Shown here in pieces: positions 37,952 through 46,051 of a stretch of DNA of 54,609 bases. The translations under genes were made by a program, and so were the position numbers. Positions within the stretch are counted from its first letter, which is position 1; each line of letters starts with the position of its first letter. The notes below the pieces were generated by a model. It ran no database searches. It worked only from the letters and a program-made list of their open reading frames with translations, and was not told the origin of the DNA. Source of the stretch: Oscillospiraceae bacterium (GTDB taxonomy: Bacteria; Bacillota; Clostridia; Oscillospirales; Ruminococcaceae); assembly GCA_009783695.1 (NCBI GenBank), contig WRCY01000009.1:1-54609 (forward strand), given 5' to 3'.

Positions 37952-38596
37952 ATGACAGAGCAAGCATACAAGACCCCAAAAATTTATGCAAAAATCTCTT
38001 TCGCTGAGAAAAAGTCAGAATTCATCGGGTATATAAAGCCTGCTGCGAGCGAGAAAGAAGCGCAGGGTTTTCTTGAGGAAATCCGCGCCTCCAACCGAAA
38101 AGCCAATCATAATTGCTGGGCTTATGTAATTCGCAGCGAAATTGCCGCCGGCGGCACGACGGTGCGGTATTCCGACGACGGCGAACCTTCGGGGACGGCG
38201 GGCGCGCCGATTCTTGACGTGCTGACAAAAGCGGGCTTGACCGGCGCAGTCTGTGTGGTGACGCGGTATTTCGGAGGGATTCTGCTCGGCGCGGGCGGGC
38301 TTGTGCGGGCGTATTCAAAGGCGGCTTCGCTTGCTGTTTCCGAGGCGGGAATACGCACGATGTCAGCCGCGCGGAAGCTTTGTGTAACGCTCGAATACCC
38401 GCTCTACAGCAAGATTGAACGAGTGTTCACCTCGCGAGGTTTACATGTGGAAAGCCGGGATTTCAGTGAAAATGTGACGCTTACGCTTGTTGTGCATGAC
38501 GAGCTCGCGGATAAGTTTATACAAGATTTAATTGAATCATGTAACGGGGCGGTTGTTGTGGAGTTTATACAAAACGAGTATTTCGATTTTGGTTAG
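37952..38596 (+). CDS. yigZ: YigZ/IMPACT family protein
   Basis: 214 aa, RBS GAGGT 6 nt upstream. The N-terminal UPF0029/IMPACT domain is complete: KKSEFIGYIKPAASEKEAQ near 21, the NHNCWAYVI and SDDGEPSGTAGAPILDVL blocks near 53-92, and VVTRYFGGILLGAGGLVRAY near 102. A DUF1949 domain (150-214) closes it. The family is broadly conserved and linked to translation or stress control; the activity is not settled. Confidence 0.93.
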   Translation: MTEQAYKTPKIYAKISFAEKKSEFIGYIKPAASEKEAQGFLEEIRASNRKANHNCWAYVIRSEIAAGGTTVRYSDDGEPSGTAGAPILDVLTKAGLTGAVCVVTRYFGGILLGAGGLVRAYSKAASLAVSEAGIRTMSAARKLCVTLEYPLYSKIERVFTSRGLHVESRDFSENVTLTLVVHDELADKFIQDLIESCNGAVVVEFIQNEYFDFG

Positions 38597-38653
38597 ATTC
38601 ACGTTTTTTCCAAGAAAAAAAGGTGAGCGGGGCAGAATATTGTAGAAATAATT

Positions 38654-39592
38654 ATGAGAGATATAACTTTTAAAAACGAGAAGCTGCTGTTCTCTGAGTA
38701 TGCCTGCTTTTCGGCAGACAGCGCAGGGCGCGCCCGCCCCGAAGAACCCTGCCCGCTGCGGACCGATTTTCAGCGCGACCGCGACAGAATTATCCACAGC
38801 AACGCTTTCCGGCGGCTGAAGCATAAGACGCAGGTGTTTTTAATGCCGCGCTCGGAGCACTACCGTACACGGCTCACGCACACTCTCGAGGTTGCACAGA
38901 TTGCGCGGACAATTTCCCGCGCGCTGAGGCTTAACGAGGATTTAACTGAAGCAATTGCGCTGGGTCATGACCTCGGGCATACGCCGTTCGGGCATGACGG
39001 CGAGAGGGCGCTGAGCATTATATTCAGCGAGGGTTTCAGGCACAGCGAGCAGAGCCTGCGGGTGGTTGAAAAAATAGAAAAAGACGGCAAAGGGCTTAAT
39101 CTCACCGCCGAAGTGCGCGACGGCATATTAAACCACGGCTCAGACGGCAGGCCTGCGACGCTTGAGGGGCAGGTGGTGCAGTTCTCGGATAAAATCGCTT
39201 ATATTAATCACGATATAGAGGACGCGATTCGCGCGGGCGTTTTGAGCGAACGGGAGCTGCCGGAGAATTCGGTGCGCGTTTTAGGCGGCTCGAAGACGGC
39301 GCGGATTACCGCGCTTGTGAACTCCATTCTTGCAAATTCCGGCGAAAGAATAAAATACGACAGCGAAACGAAAAAAGCGCATGACGAGCTGCGGGCTTTT
39401 ATGTTTGAGAAAGTTTATCACAAGCAGGAGATTAACACCGAGAAAGATAAGGCGGCGTTTGTGATTGAGGTATTGTTCAAGCATTATGTGAAAAGCATGA
39501 CGGAGCGGGCGGCGGCGGATTTTATTTCGGGCATGACGGACGATTATGCGATTGAGAGGTTTAAGGAACTGTGCGTGCCGAAAGCTTTTTAG
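38654..39592 (+). CDS. dgt: dGTP triphosphohydrolase-like HD-domain protein
   Basis: 312 aa; the RBS is weak. The HD metal site is complete: RTDFQRDRDRIIHSNAFRRL near 36, RLTHTLEVAQIARTI near 72 (first His), GHDLGHTPFGHDGE near 103 (HD) and DKIAYINHDIEDA near 178 (last Asp). The family hydrolyses dGTP or other dNTPs to nucleoside and tripolyphosphate. Length about 310 suits the short Dgt-like group often found directly upstream of dnaG in Clostridia, as here with a TA pair in between. Confidence 0.9.
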   Translation: MRDITFKNEKLLFSEYACFSADSAGRARPEEPCPLRTDFQRDRDRIIHSNAFRRLKHKTQVFLMPRSEHYRTRLTHTLEVAQIARTISRALRLNEDLTEAIALGHDLGHTPFGHDGERALSIIFSEGFRHSEQSLRVVEKIEKDGKGLNLTAEVRDGILNHGSDGRPATLEGQVVQFSDKIAYINHDIEDAIRAGVLSERELPENSVRVLGGSKTARITALVNSILANSGERIKYDSETKKAHDELRAFMFEKVYHKQEINTEKDKAAFVIEVLFKHYVKSMTERAAADFISGMTDDYAIERFKELCVPKAF

Positions 39593-39616
39593 GGGATTGA
39601 CAGTTAGGGGATAAAA

Positions 39617-39910
39617 ATGCAGGGTGACATATTTACATGGAACGAAAACAAAAATAAAAGTAACTTTAATAAACACGGAGTTACATTTGAAGAAGCGAGA
39701 ACTGTATTCAAAGATGAAAATATAATATATCTTGCAGACGAAAAACATTCACATGATGAAGAGCGGTTTGTAGCCATAGGTGCAAGTGAAAATTCAAGGC
39801 TTCTCATAGTATGTCATTGCTATAGGGAAAGCGGCACAGTTATACGTTTAATTTCGGCAAGAAAAGCAGGTAAAGGTGAAATCAATTTTTACAAAGGAGG
39901 CATACCATGA
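39617..39910 (+). CDS. brnT: BrnT-family toxin
   Basis: 97 aa, RBS AGGGGA 7 nt upstream. BrnT fold, an RNase-like toxin: FTWNENKNKSNFNKHGVTFE at the start (the WDxxKxxxNxxKHG signature), then RFVAIGASENSRLLIVCHCY and RLISARKA near the end. The stop overlaps the next ATG as ATGA. Only 24 bp separate it from dgt. The next gene takes the antitoxin position. Confidence 0.88.
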   Translation: MQGDIFTWNENKNKSNFNKHGVTFEEARTVFKDENIIYLADEKHSHDEERFVAIGASENSRLLIVCHCYRESGTVIRLISARKAGKGEINFYKGGIP

Positions 39911-40083
39911 AAGATTATTACGATTTTTCAAAAGGGTTCAAAAATCCTGAATTAGCCAAAAGGCTGAAGAAAAACGGCTGCAGGGTTCAAATAACTTGTG
40001 GCGAAGGCGATGAAGAGATAATCGTAAAAGAATATTTCGTACCGCCGGAAGAAAACAGCTCACAACAGCAGGCGGCACAATGA
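39907..40083 (+). CDS. 58-aa antitoxin partner of BrnT
   Basis: It starts in the brnT stop (ATGA) and its own stop overlaps the dnaG ATG in the same way. The sequence opens MKDYYDFSKGFKNPELAKRL, resembling the N-terminus of small antitoxins (YDFSKGxxNPxAxxLK), followed by VQITCGEGDEEIIVKEYF. A clear ribbon-helix-helix is not seen, so DNA binding is doubtful. The antitoxin call rests on position and the N-terminal motif. Confidence 0.7.
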   Translation: MKDYYDFSKGFKNPELAKRLKKNGCRVQITCGEGDEEIIVKEYFVPPEENSSQQQAAQ

Positions 40084-41852
40084 TTCCCGAAGATTTTATC
40101 GAACGCCTGAAGCTCGCAATAAACATAGAGGACGTCATAACCCCTTATGCCGCGCTGATTCGGCGCGGGCGGGACTATGTCTGCCTGTGCCCTTTTCACT
40201 CGGAAAAGACGCCGTCGTTGCATATCTATGCAAACGCGGACAGCCCGCACTTCTTCTGTTTCGGCTGCGGCGCGGGCGGCGATGCGATTACGTTTATAAG
40301 GCTTATTGAAAACATAGATTATCCCGAGGCCGTGCGGTTTTTAGCGCAGAAAGCGGGGCTTGACGTGCCGGAAACGGGTACGGGCGACCGCGAGGCGGCG
40401 CGGAGAACCCGTATACTTGAAATAAACAGGGAGGCCGCGCGGTTCTACCGCGATATGCTTCACTCGCCCGCGGGCACAACGGGGCTTGATTATCTCTATA
40501 TGCGTGGGCTTTCGCCGAATACTATACGTAAGTACGGGCTGGGCTTCGCGCCGCCGGGCTGGAGCTCGCTCAAGGAGCATATGCGAAGCAAGGGCTGCAG
40601 CGAGGACGAGCTCATTGAGGCGTCGCTTTTGTCGCGGGGAAGCAAAGGAAATACATACGATTTTTTCAGATATAGAGTAATGTTCCCTATTATAGACAGG
40701 CGGGGCAACGTCATAGCTTTCGGCGGGCGGACGCTCGACCCGGACGACAAACAGTTCAAATACATGAACTCAAAGGACACGCCGGTTTTCAAAAAAAGCG
40801 TGAGCCTGTTCTCGATTAACTTCGCCAAGAACGCCGCGGACAAGAAAACCATGTTCCTGTGTGAGGGGAACATGGACGTGATTATGCTTAATCAGGCGGG
40901 CTTCGGGAATGCGGTGGCGACCTGCGGCACGGCGATTACGGCGGAGCAGGCGCGGCTTCTGCGGCAGTACTGCGAGCAGGTGATTATCGCAACGGACTCC
41001 GACAGCGCGGGGCAGAAAGCAGCCGGCAAGGCGGTGAACCTGCTCGGACAGGCAGGGCTTGCCGCGCGGGTGCTTGAGCTGCCCGCCGACACAAAAGACC
41101 CCGACGACTACATAAGAAAATACGGCGCCGAGGCGTTCCGCGCTCTTGCAGAGAACTCGCGCTCGGTGATTTCGTTCGAGCTCAAAAAAGCCTCGCACGG
41201 AATCGACCTCGACACGCTTGAGGGCAGGGCGGAATACCTGGGTAAAGCTACGCCAATCCTCGCAGGGATTGAAAACAAGACGGAACGCGAGGTTTATCTC
41301 AGCGAAACGGCGAGAATCTGCGGCGTGCAAATCGACGCGCTCAAAGCAAACGTTGCAGAGCACTATGAAAAAGCAAACAGCAAATGGAAAAAGAAAAAGG
41401 AAGAAAACCAAAACGCCATTCGCGGCAAAGGCGAGTTCCGCTCAAAATTAAACCCCGATGAAGCCTTGCATGAACCGCAGGCGCATGCCGAGCGCGGCAT
41501 AATCGCCTATCTTTTTCACTCGCCGGACAAGCTCAGTCACATAGTTTCACGGGTCAGCCCGGAAGATTTTCCGACAGCTTTCAACGCAAAAGTACTGGAA
41601 ATTCTTGTTTTGCGGCTTGCCGGAGGGCTTTCTTTGGACAGCAGCCTGCTCGGGAGCGAATTTTCCGCACAGGAAATGGGAAGAATAGAAGCGATTATCC
41701 GCGAAAACAAAGAGCTGCCGTTTACGGCTGAAAGGCTGTCGGAGTATATAAAAATCATAGAGGAATTCAAAAGAAACAAACATAAAAAAAGCCCCGCCGA
41801 TATGACGGAAGAAGAGCTTTTAAACTATAGCAGAAAACTGAAAAATAAATAA
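40080..41852 (+). CDS. dnaG: DNA primase
   Basis: 590 aa. Zinc finger CLCPFHSEKTPSLHI near 37 and FFCFGCGAGGD near 60; RNA polymerase domain with FGGRTLDPDDKQFKYMNS near 220; TOPRIM acidic motifs LCEGNMDVIMLNQAG near 260 and ATDSDSAGQKA near 309. The C-terminal helicase-binding region is present. The start ATG overlaps the antitoxin stop as ATGA, and the reading frame has no better start, so primase translation is probably coupled to the toxin-antitoxin cistron. rpoD follows 51 bp downstream. Confidence 0.95.
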   Translation: MIPEDFIERLKLAINIEDVITPYAALIRRGRDYVCLCPFHSEKTPSLHIYANADSPHFFCFGCGAGGDAITFIRLIENIDYPEAVRFLAQKAGLDVPETGTGDREAARRTRILEINREAARFYRDMLHSPAGTTGLDYLYMRGLSPNTIRKYGLGFAPPGWSSLKEHMRSKGCSEDELIEASLLSRGSKGNTYDFFRYRVMFPIIDRRGNVIAFGGRTLDPDDKQFKYMNSKDTPVFKKSVSLFSINFAKNAADKKTMFLCEGNMDVIMLNQAGFGNAVATCGTAITAEQARLLRQYCEQVIIATDSDSAGQKAAGKAVNLLGQAGLAARVLELPADTKDPDDYIRKYGAEAFRALAENSRSVISFELKKASHGIDLDTLEGRAEYLGKATPILAGIENKTEREVYLSETARICGVQIDALKANVAEHYEKANSKWKKKKEENQNAIRGKGEFRSKLNPDEALHEPQAHAERGIIAYLFHSPDKLSHIVSRVSPEDFPTAFNAKVLEILVLRLAGGLSLDSSLLGSEFSAQEMGRIEAIIRENKELPFTAERLSEYIKIIEEFKRNKHKKSPADMTEEELLNYSRKLKNK

Positions 41853-41890
41853 TTGTACATTGTTAATTGTCAACTGTCAATTGACAAGAG
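41853..41890. repeat. TGTCAATTG microrepeat between dnaG and rpoD
   Basis: AATTGTACATTGTTAATTG followed by TCAACTGTCAATTGACAAG, the same family as at 9184 and 49000. Confidence 0.75.
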
Positions 41891-41903
41891 GGGGATTTTA
41901 AAA

Positions 41904-42986
41904 ATGGCGGAGAACACAAAAAGCGTGCTTAACGACCTGCTTGACCACGGGAAGAGCCAGGGAAAGCTCACGACAAAAGAGATAACCGACGTACTCGAAG
42001 ACCTTGATTTTAATGTGGAGCAGATTGACAAGCTTTACGAGGACTTCGAGAGCTTCAACATAGAAATCGTCGACGACTACACGATGGACGAGGATTTAGA
42101 CACCGTGCTCGAGTTCGCGGCTGAGGAAGAGCTGGACGTGAGCGTAACCATGGAGGGCATGTCCAGCGACCCGGTCAAGATTTACCTAAAAGAAATCGGG
42201 CGGTTCCCGCTGCTGTCGGCGGAGGAGGAAATCGACCTCGCCACCCGCATGGCGCAGGGCGACAGCTATGCGCGCAGACGGCTTTCGGAGGCGAACCTGC
42301 GCCTTGTCGTCAGCATTGCGAAAAAGTACGTAGGGCGCGGTATGCAGTTTCTCGACCTCATTCAAGAGGGCAACTTAGGTTTAATCAAGGCCGTCGAGAA
42401 GTTCGACTACACAAAAGGCTACAAGTTCTCAACATATGCGACCTGGTGGATTCGGCAGGCAATAACCCGCGCAATCGCCGACCAGGCGCGCACAATCCGC
42501 ATACCTGTACACATGGTGGAAACAATAACTAAAGTAAAAAAGATATCGAGCCAGCTGCTGCACAAGAACGGGCACGAGCCGACCGCCGACGAGATTGCCA
42601 AGGAAATAAACATGCCGGTTGAGCGCGTGCGGGAAATAATCAGAATCGCGCAGGACCCCGTGTCACTTGAAACGCCCATCGGCGAGGAGGAGGACTCACA
42701 CCTCGGCGACTTCATTCCCGACGAGGACGCGCCCGCGCCTGCCGAGGCGGCAAGCCTCACGCTGCTTAAAGAGCAGCTCTCGGACGTGCTCAGCACGCTT
42801 ACCGACAGGGAGGAGAAGGTCTTACGTTTACGTTTCGGATTAACTGACGGCAGACAAAGAACTCTTGAGGAGGTCGGGCGGGAGTTCAACGTCACGCGGG
42901 AACGCATACGCCAGATTGAAGCCAAGGCGCTGCGGAAGCTCCGCCACCCGTCAAGAAGCAAGAAGCTTAAGGATTTTTTGGATTAA
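41904..42986 (+). CDS. rpoD: RNA polymerase primary sigma factor
   Basis: 360 aa from ATG 41904, GGGGGA 8 nt upstream; 17 upstream in-frame codons are microrepeat. Region 1.1 residue (1-90), region 1.2 [20 protein letters not shown] near 92, region 2 with [21 protein letters not shown] near 135 and [19 protein letters not shown] near 175, region 3, and region 4 with LRFGLTDG and [18 protein letters not shown] near 330. A full-length sigma-A, consistent with the TTGACA/TATAAT promoters found throughout. The stop overlaps the convergent gene at 42983 by 4 bp. Confidence 0.96.
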   Translation: MAENTKSVLNDLLDHGKSQGKLTTKEITDVLEDLDFNVEQIDKLYEDFESFNIEIVDDYTMDEDLDTVLEFAAEEELDVSVTMEGMSSDPVKIYLKEIGRFPLLSAEEEIDLATRMAQGDSYARRRLSEANLRLVVSIAKKYVGRGMQFLDLIQEGNLGLIKAVEKFDYTKGYKFSTYATWWIRQAITRAIADQARTIRIPVHMVETITKVKKISSQLLHKNGHEPTADEIAKEINMPVERVREIIRIAQDPVSLETPIGEEEDSHLGDFIPDEDAPAPAEAASLTLLKEQLSDVLSTLTDREEKVLRLRFGLTDGRQRTLEEVGREFNVTRERIRQIEAKALRKLRHPSRSKKLKDFLD

Positions 42987-43231
42987 CCCGATTCCTGCAG
43001 CTCCCGCATCATTTCAAAACCGAGCCAGAAGCCGCGTTTGAAATTTTCTGCTGTATTCCTGCTTATAAACCGGTTATATGCGTCAGCGTAATCAATTAAA
43101 AGACTGCGCTGCTTATCGTCTAATGTTTCCATGAGCTTTTTCTCGATTATCCTAACGCGGGGCATAAAAGAATCATCTATTTTCCTTGCGCGTATGGCTT
43201 TGATAAAAAGTTCATCAAGTATTTCTTTCAT
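42983..43231 (-). CDS. Small protein of the XRE-partner family, module 3
   Basis: 82 aa from ATG 43231 with GGAGGTG 5 nt upstream. It starts [13 protein letters not shown], and its second half ([17 protein letters not shown], then [19 protein letters not shown]) aligns closely with the 11465 protein. No TM or enzyme motif. It ends tail to tail with rpoD with a 4-bp overlap. It is divergent from the XRE gene at 43310, which I expect to repress it. Confidence 0.75.
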   Translation of the reverse strand: MKEILDELFIKAIRARKIDDSFMPRVRIIEKKLMETLDDKQRSLLIDYADAYNRFISRNTAENFKRGFWLGFEMMRELQESG

Positions 43232-43261
43232 AAGAACACCTCCGCTATATATTTCGTCTAT

Positions 43262-43290
43262 ATTATAACATGTAATTAATAACGTGTCAA
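43262..43290 (-). promoter_or_regulatory. Module 3 promoter
   Basis: Minus strand TTGACA (43285-43290), 17 nt, TATAAT (43262-43267). The spacer has an imperfect inverted repeat ACACGT ... ACATGT. No operator pair as clear as in module 2 is seen. Confidence 0.75.
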
Positions 43291-43309
43291 TACTTTTTAG
43301 GAATTTTTT

Positions 43310-43519
43310 ATGGAAAATTTTGCAGAACATTTAAAAAATATAAGAACAACTAAAGGTTTAACCCAACGGCAAGTTGCGGTTGGTATTGATGTTAGTGAAC
43401 GCCTTTATCAAAGATATGAAGCCGGAAAAGGAAAACCGTCGTTTGATAACCTCTGGGCACTTGCGGATTTTTTTGATATATCCGTTGACGAGCTTATGGG
43501 GCGGGAACAGAAAGCTTGA
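43310..43519 (+). CDS. XRE/Cro-type repressor, module 3
   Basis: 69 aa, AGGA 7-8 nt before ATG 43310. HTH core LTQRQVAVGIDVSERLYQRY and LWALADFFDISVDELMGRE. N-terminus MENFAEHLKNIR is near-identical in pattern to module 2. The short tail (QKA) ends just before the Rrf2 leader, so Rrf2 might be read through from it. Confidence 0.87.
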   Translation: MENFAEHLKNIRTTKGLTQRQVAVGIDVSERLYQRYEAGKGKPSFDNLWALADFFDISVDELMGREQKA

Positions 43520-43536
43520 AAGATAATCTGCGTTTT

Positions 43537-43590
43537 CGGGGAAAACGAAACTTCCATAGCGAATTTGTAAACGAAGGACATGGCAAAAAT
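43537..43590 (+). promoter_or_regulatory. Leader repeat before the Rrf2 gene
   Basis: CGGGGAAAACGAAACTTCC, then AACGAAGGACATGG; AGGA (43575-43578) is exactly 12 nt before ATG 43591. Confidence 0.7.
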
Positions 43591-44025
43591 ATGCACATAA
43601 CACTCGAAACCGACTACGCCATAAGAATCGTTGATTTGCTGGCGAAAAACGCAGGGCGTGACGCAGCCTGCGGCAGCAAGCTGCAACCCTCAGGCACGCC
43701 GCCCTTAGACGCCAAGTCCATCTCGGAAAAGACCGGCGTTTCGCACCGCTACGCGCTGAAGATTCTGCGCAAGCTCGTGGCGGGCGGCATCGTGAAAAGC
43801 CGCAGGGGCGTGCACGGCGGCTACGGATTGTTGAAAAAGCCCGCCGACATCTCGCTTTACGACGTGGTTGAAATCATGGAGGGCAGCTATAAGTTCAGCA
43901 GGTGCCTTGAGGAGAACTATAACTGCTCATCTGCTATGAGCGGCTGCAAATGCGGGTATCAAGCGGTTTTCGGGGATATATCCGAGCTCGTAATAAAAGA
44001 ACTTAAAAAACATAAATTCGGGTGA
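43591..44025 (+). CDS. Rrf2-family transcriptional regulator
   Basis: 144 aa from ATG 43591; the open frame above is the leader repeat. Winged helix: MHITLETDYAIRIVDLLAKN at the start, SISEKTGVSHRYALKILRKL near 45, and the wing SRRGVHGGYGLLKKP near 70. Cysteines in CLEENYNC and SGCKCGYQ near 112-128 could bind an Fe-S cluster as in IscR/NsrR. An insertion after residue 22 (RDAACGSKLQPSGTPPL) is unusual. The target is unknown; the stop overlaps the next start. Confidence 0.88.
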   Translation: MHITLETDYAIRIVDLLAKNAGRDAACGSKLQPSGTPPLDAKSISEKTGVSHRYALKILRKLVAGGIVKSRRGVHGGYGLLKKPADISLYDVVEIMEGSYKFSRCLEENYNCSSAMSGCKCGYQAVFGDISELVIKELKKHKFG

Positions 44026-45989
44026 TGATTATGCAAAAAAACGCAAAAAAACAAACTGTTAATAAAATTGAAGAGCAGGGCGAGCGGATTTTCGCGCTCG
44101 ACATAGGCACGCGCACGGTTGTGGGCGTCGTCGGCGAGCAGACCGAGGACGAGTTCGTGCTGAGTGAATACGTCGTGGAGCCTCACAGCAAGCGCGCCAT
44201 GAGCGACGGGCAGATTGAGGATGTGCGGCAGGTCGCGAAAATCGTTGCGAAAGTCAAAGGCAGGCTCGAGGAAATGACGGGCATTAAGCTCACGAAAGTT
44301 TCAATCGCCGCAGCGGGCCGCGCGCTCAAGACGGGGCTGACAAAGATGGAGTTCGACATATCCGAGCGCGAAACGATTACCGCCGACATGGTGAAGTCAA
44401 TGGAAATTGAAACAGTGCAAAAGGCGCAGGACGAGCTTAATCTGGCGGGCGACGAAAAAATCGCGTTCTACTGTGTGGGCTACTCTGTGATTAATTATCT
44501 GCTTGACGATTATAAAATGCTCAGCCTTGAAAATCACAAGGGCAGTATGGCGTCAATTGAGCTTATAGCCACGTTTCTGCCGGGCGTGGTGGTGGACGGG
44601 TTGTATTCGGTTATGAGCCTTAACGGGCTGTCTGTGGCGGGCATGACGCTGGAGCCGATTGCCGCGATGAACGTGGTTGTACCGCCGGAAATCCGCGCGA
44701 TAAACATCGCTCTGGTGGACATCGGTGCGGGCACGTCGGACATCGCGGTGTCGCGGGACGGCAGCGTGGTGGCGTATTCGATGGCGACGACGGCAGGCGA
44801 TGAAATCACCGAAGAGATTATCAAGCTCTTTTTCGTTGACTTTGCAAGCGCTGAGGAAATGAAGCTCAGCAGCACGGGCGGTAAGAAAGAGTTTGAGTAC
44901 CGCGACATCTTCGGGCTTACGCAGAAAATCAGCACAACCGAGTTCAACCGTAAAATCGACCATGCCGTCGAGCACTTGGCGTCGGCGGTTTGCGAGCATA
45001 TATTATCGGCGAACAAAGCGTCGCCTGCGGCGGTTTTCCTTGTAGGCGGCGGCTCGCTTATCGGCGGGTTAAATAAGAAAGTCGCGGCTAAACTCGGTCT
45101 GGACGAGAACCGCGTAGCGATTGGAAACCACCGTACACTTCGCGGGGTTGACACCCGCGGGCGCGAGCTGGGGGCGGAATTCATTACGCCGATTGGCATT
45201 GCACTAACCGCGATTTTGAACCGCGGCTACGATTTCTCGACAATAACGCTTAATGACGAGAAAATTCGTATTTTCGACACGAAGAAGCTGTCGGTGTTTG
45301 AGCTTTTGACGCTCGCGGGTTATAAAACGACTGATATCATGGGGCGCTCGGGGCGCGGAATTAACTATACCGTCAACGGCAAGCGCAAACTTATAAAGGG
45401 CGGGAACTTGACGCCCGCGGAGATTACCGTTAACAGTCAACCTGCTTCGGTTAACACCAATGTTTCGCAGGGTGATATTGTGCAGTTCAAGCCCGCTGTC
45501 AGCGGGGAGAGAGCAAGCATTACACTTAAAGAGGTTGTCAGCGATTTCGGCGTTATTGACGATGTTTCCGTGTATGTCAACGGTGAGATGAAAGCCGGAA
45601 CGTATGAGATTAACCCGTTTGATAAAATTGAAATAGTGGCTGCCGATGCGGTAATTTCAGAAGCTGATGATATTAATGAAATGCCGGGAAAGCTTTCCGC
45701 AAATGAAATCGGTTTTGAGCTTGACACCGACAATATCTACACCGACACAAAGCCCGAGGAATACGGTGAAATTACGCTGAGCTTGAACGGAACGGTGCTC
45801 ACGCTCGACCCTACACCCGACCGCGCGCCGCATAAGTTTCTCGAGCTTTTGAACTTTACGGATTTTGATTTAACCAATCCGGTTGCGGGTTACACGCTGC
45901 TTTTAAACGGCAGGGAAGCAAGCTTCAACGACCAAATCCGTGACGGCGACACGGCTGTTATTGAAATTATTGAAAAGAAAGCGGTGTAG
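44025..45989 (+). CDS. FtsA/PilM-like actin-family protein with C-terminal ubiquitin-like region
   Basis: 654 aa from ATG 44025, overlapping the Rrf2 stop by one base; GTG 44022 and ATG 44031 are alternatives. The N-terminal 380 residues are an actin-like ATPase: phosphate 1 IFALDIGTRTVVGVV near 22, phosphate 2 ALVDIGAGTSDIAVS near 235, adenosine motif FLVGGGSLIGGLNKK near 340. The C-terminal 250 residues hold beta-rich domains (TVNGKRKLIKGGN, then TLLLNGREASFNDQIRDGDT) of a ubiquitin-like/SLBB appearance. Clostridial relatives are annotated cell-division FtsA; here there is no FtsZ nearby, and the role (division or pilus-like scaffold) is open. Confidence 0.82.
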   Translation: MIMQKNAKKQTVNKIEEQGERIFALDIGTRTVVGVVGEQTEDEFVLSEYVVEPHSKRAMSDGQIEDVRQVAKIVAKVKGRLEEMTGIKLTKVSIAAAGRALKTGLTKMEFDISERETITADMVKSMEIETVQKAQDELNLAGDEKIAFYCVGYSVINYLLDDYKMLSLENHKGSMASIELIATFLPGVVVDGLYSVMSLNGLSVAGMTLEPIAAMNVVVPPEIRAINIALVDIGAGTSDIAVSRDGSVVAYSMATTAGDEITEEIIKLFFVDFASAEEMKLSSTGGKKEFEYRDIFGLTQKISTTEFNRKIDHAVEHLASAVCEHILSANKASPAAVFLVGGGSLIGGLNKKVAAKLGLDENRVAIGNHRTLRGVDTRGRELGAEFITPIGIALTAILNRGYDFSTITLNDEKIRIFDTKKLSVFELLTLAGYKTTDIMGRSGRGINYTVNGKRKLIKGGNLTPAEITVNSQPASVNTNVSQGDIVQFKPAVSGERASITLKEVVSDFGVIDDVSVYVNGEMKAGTYEINPFDKIEIVAADAVISEADDINEMPGKLSANEIGFELDTDNIYTDTKPEEYGEITLSLNGTVLTLDPTPDRAPHKFLELLNFTDFDLTNPVAGYTLLLNGREASFNDQIRDGDTAVIEIIEKKAV

Positions 45990-45991
45990 GT

Positions 45992-46025
45992 AATACACAA
46001 ATCACAATTAAAAACTCACAATTGA
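45992..46025. repeat. CACAATTAAAAACTCACAATTGAG microrepeat
   Basis: A short AT-rich direct repeat (CACAATTAA / CACAATTGA) before the GH26-like gene, a variant of the microrepeat family. Confidence 0.6.
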
Positions 46026-46051
46026 GTTAAGTTTGAAATGTGTGATAAATA

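Noticed and set aside
40770-41411. 213-codon minus-strand ORF opposite dnaG
   Set aside because: Antisense shadow of the TOPRIM region; no start signals.
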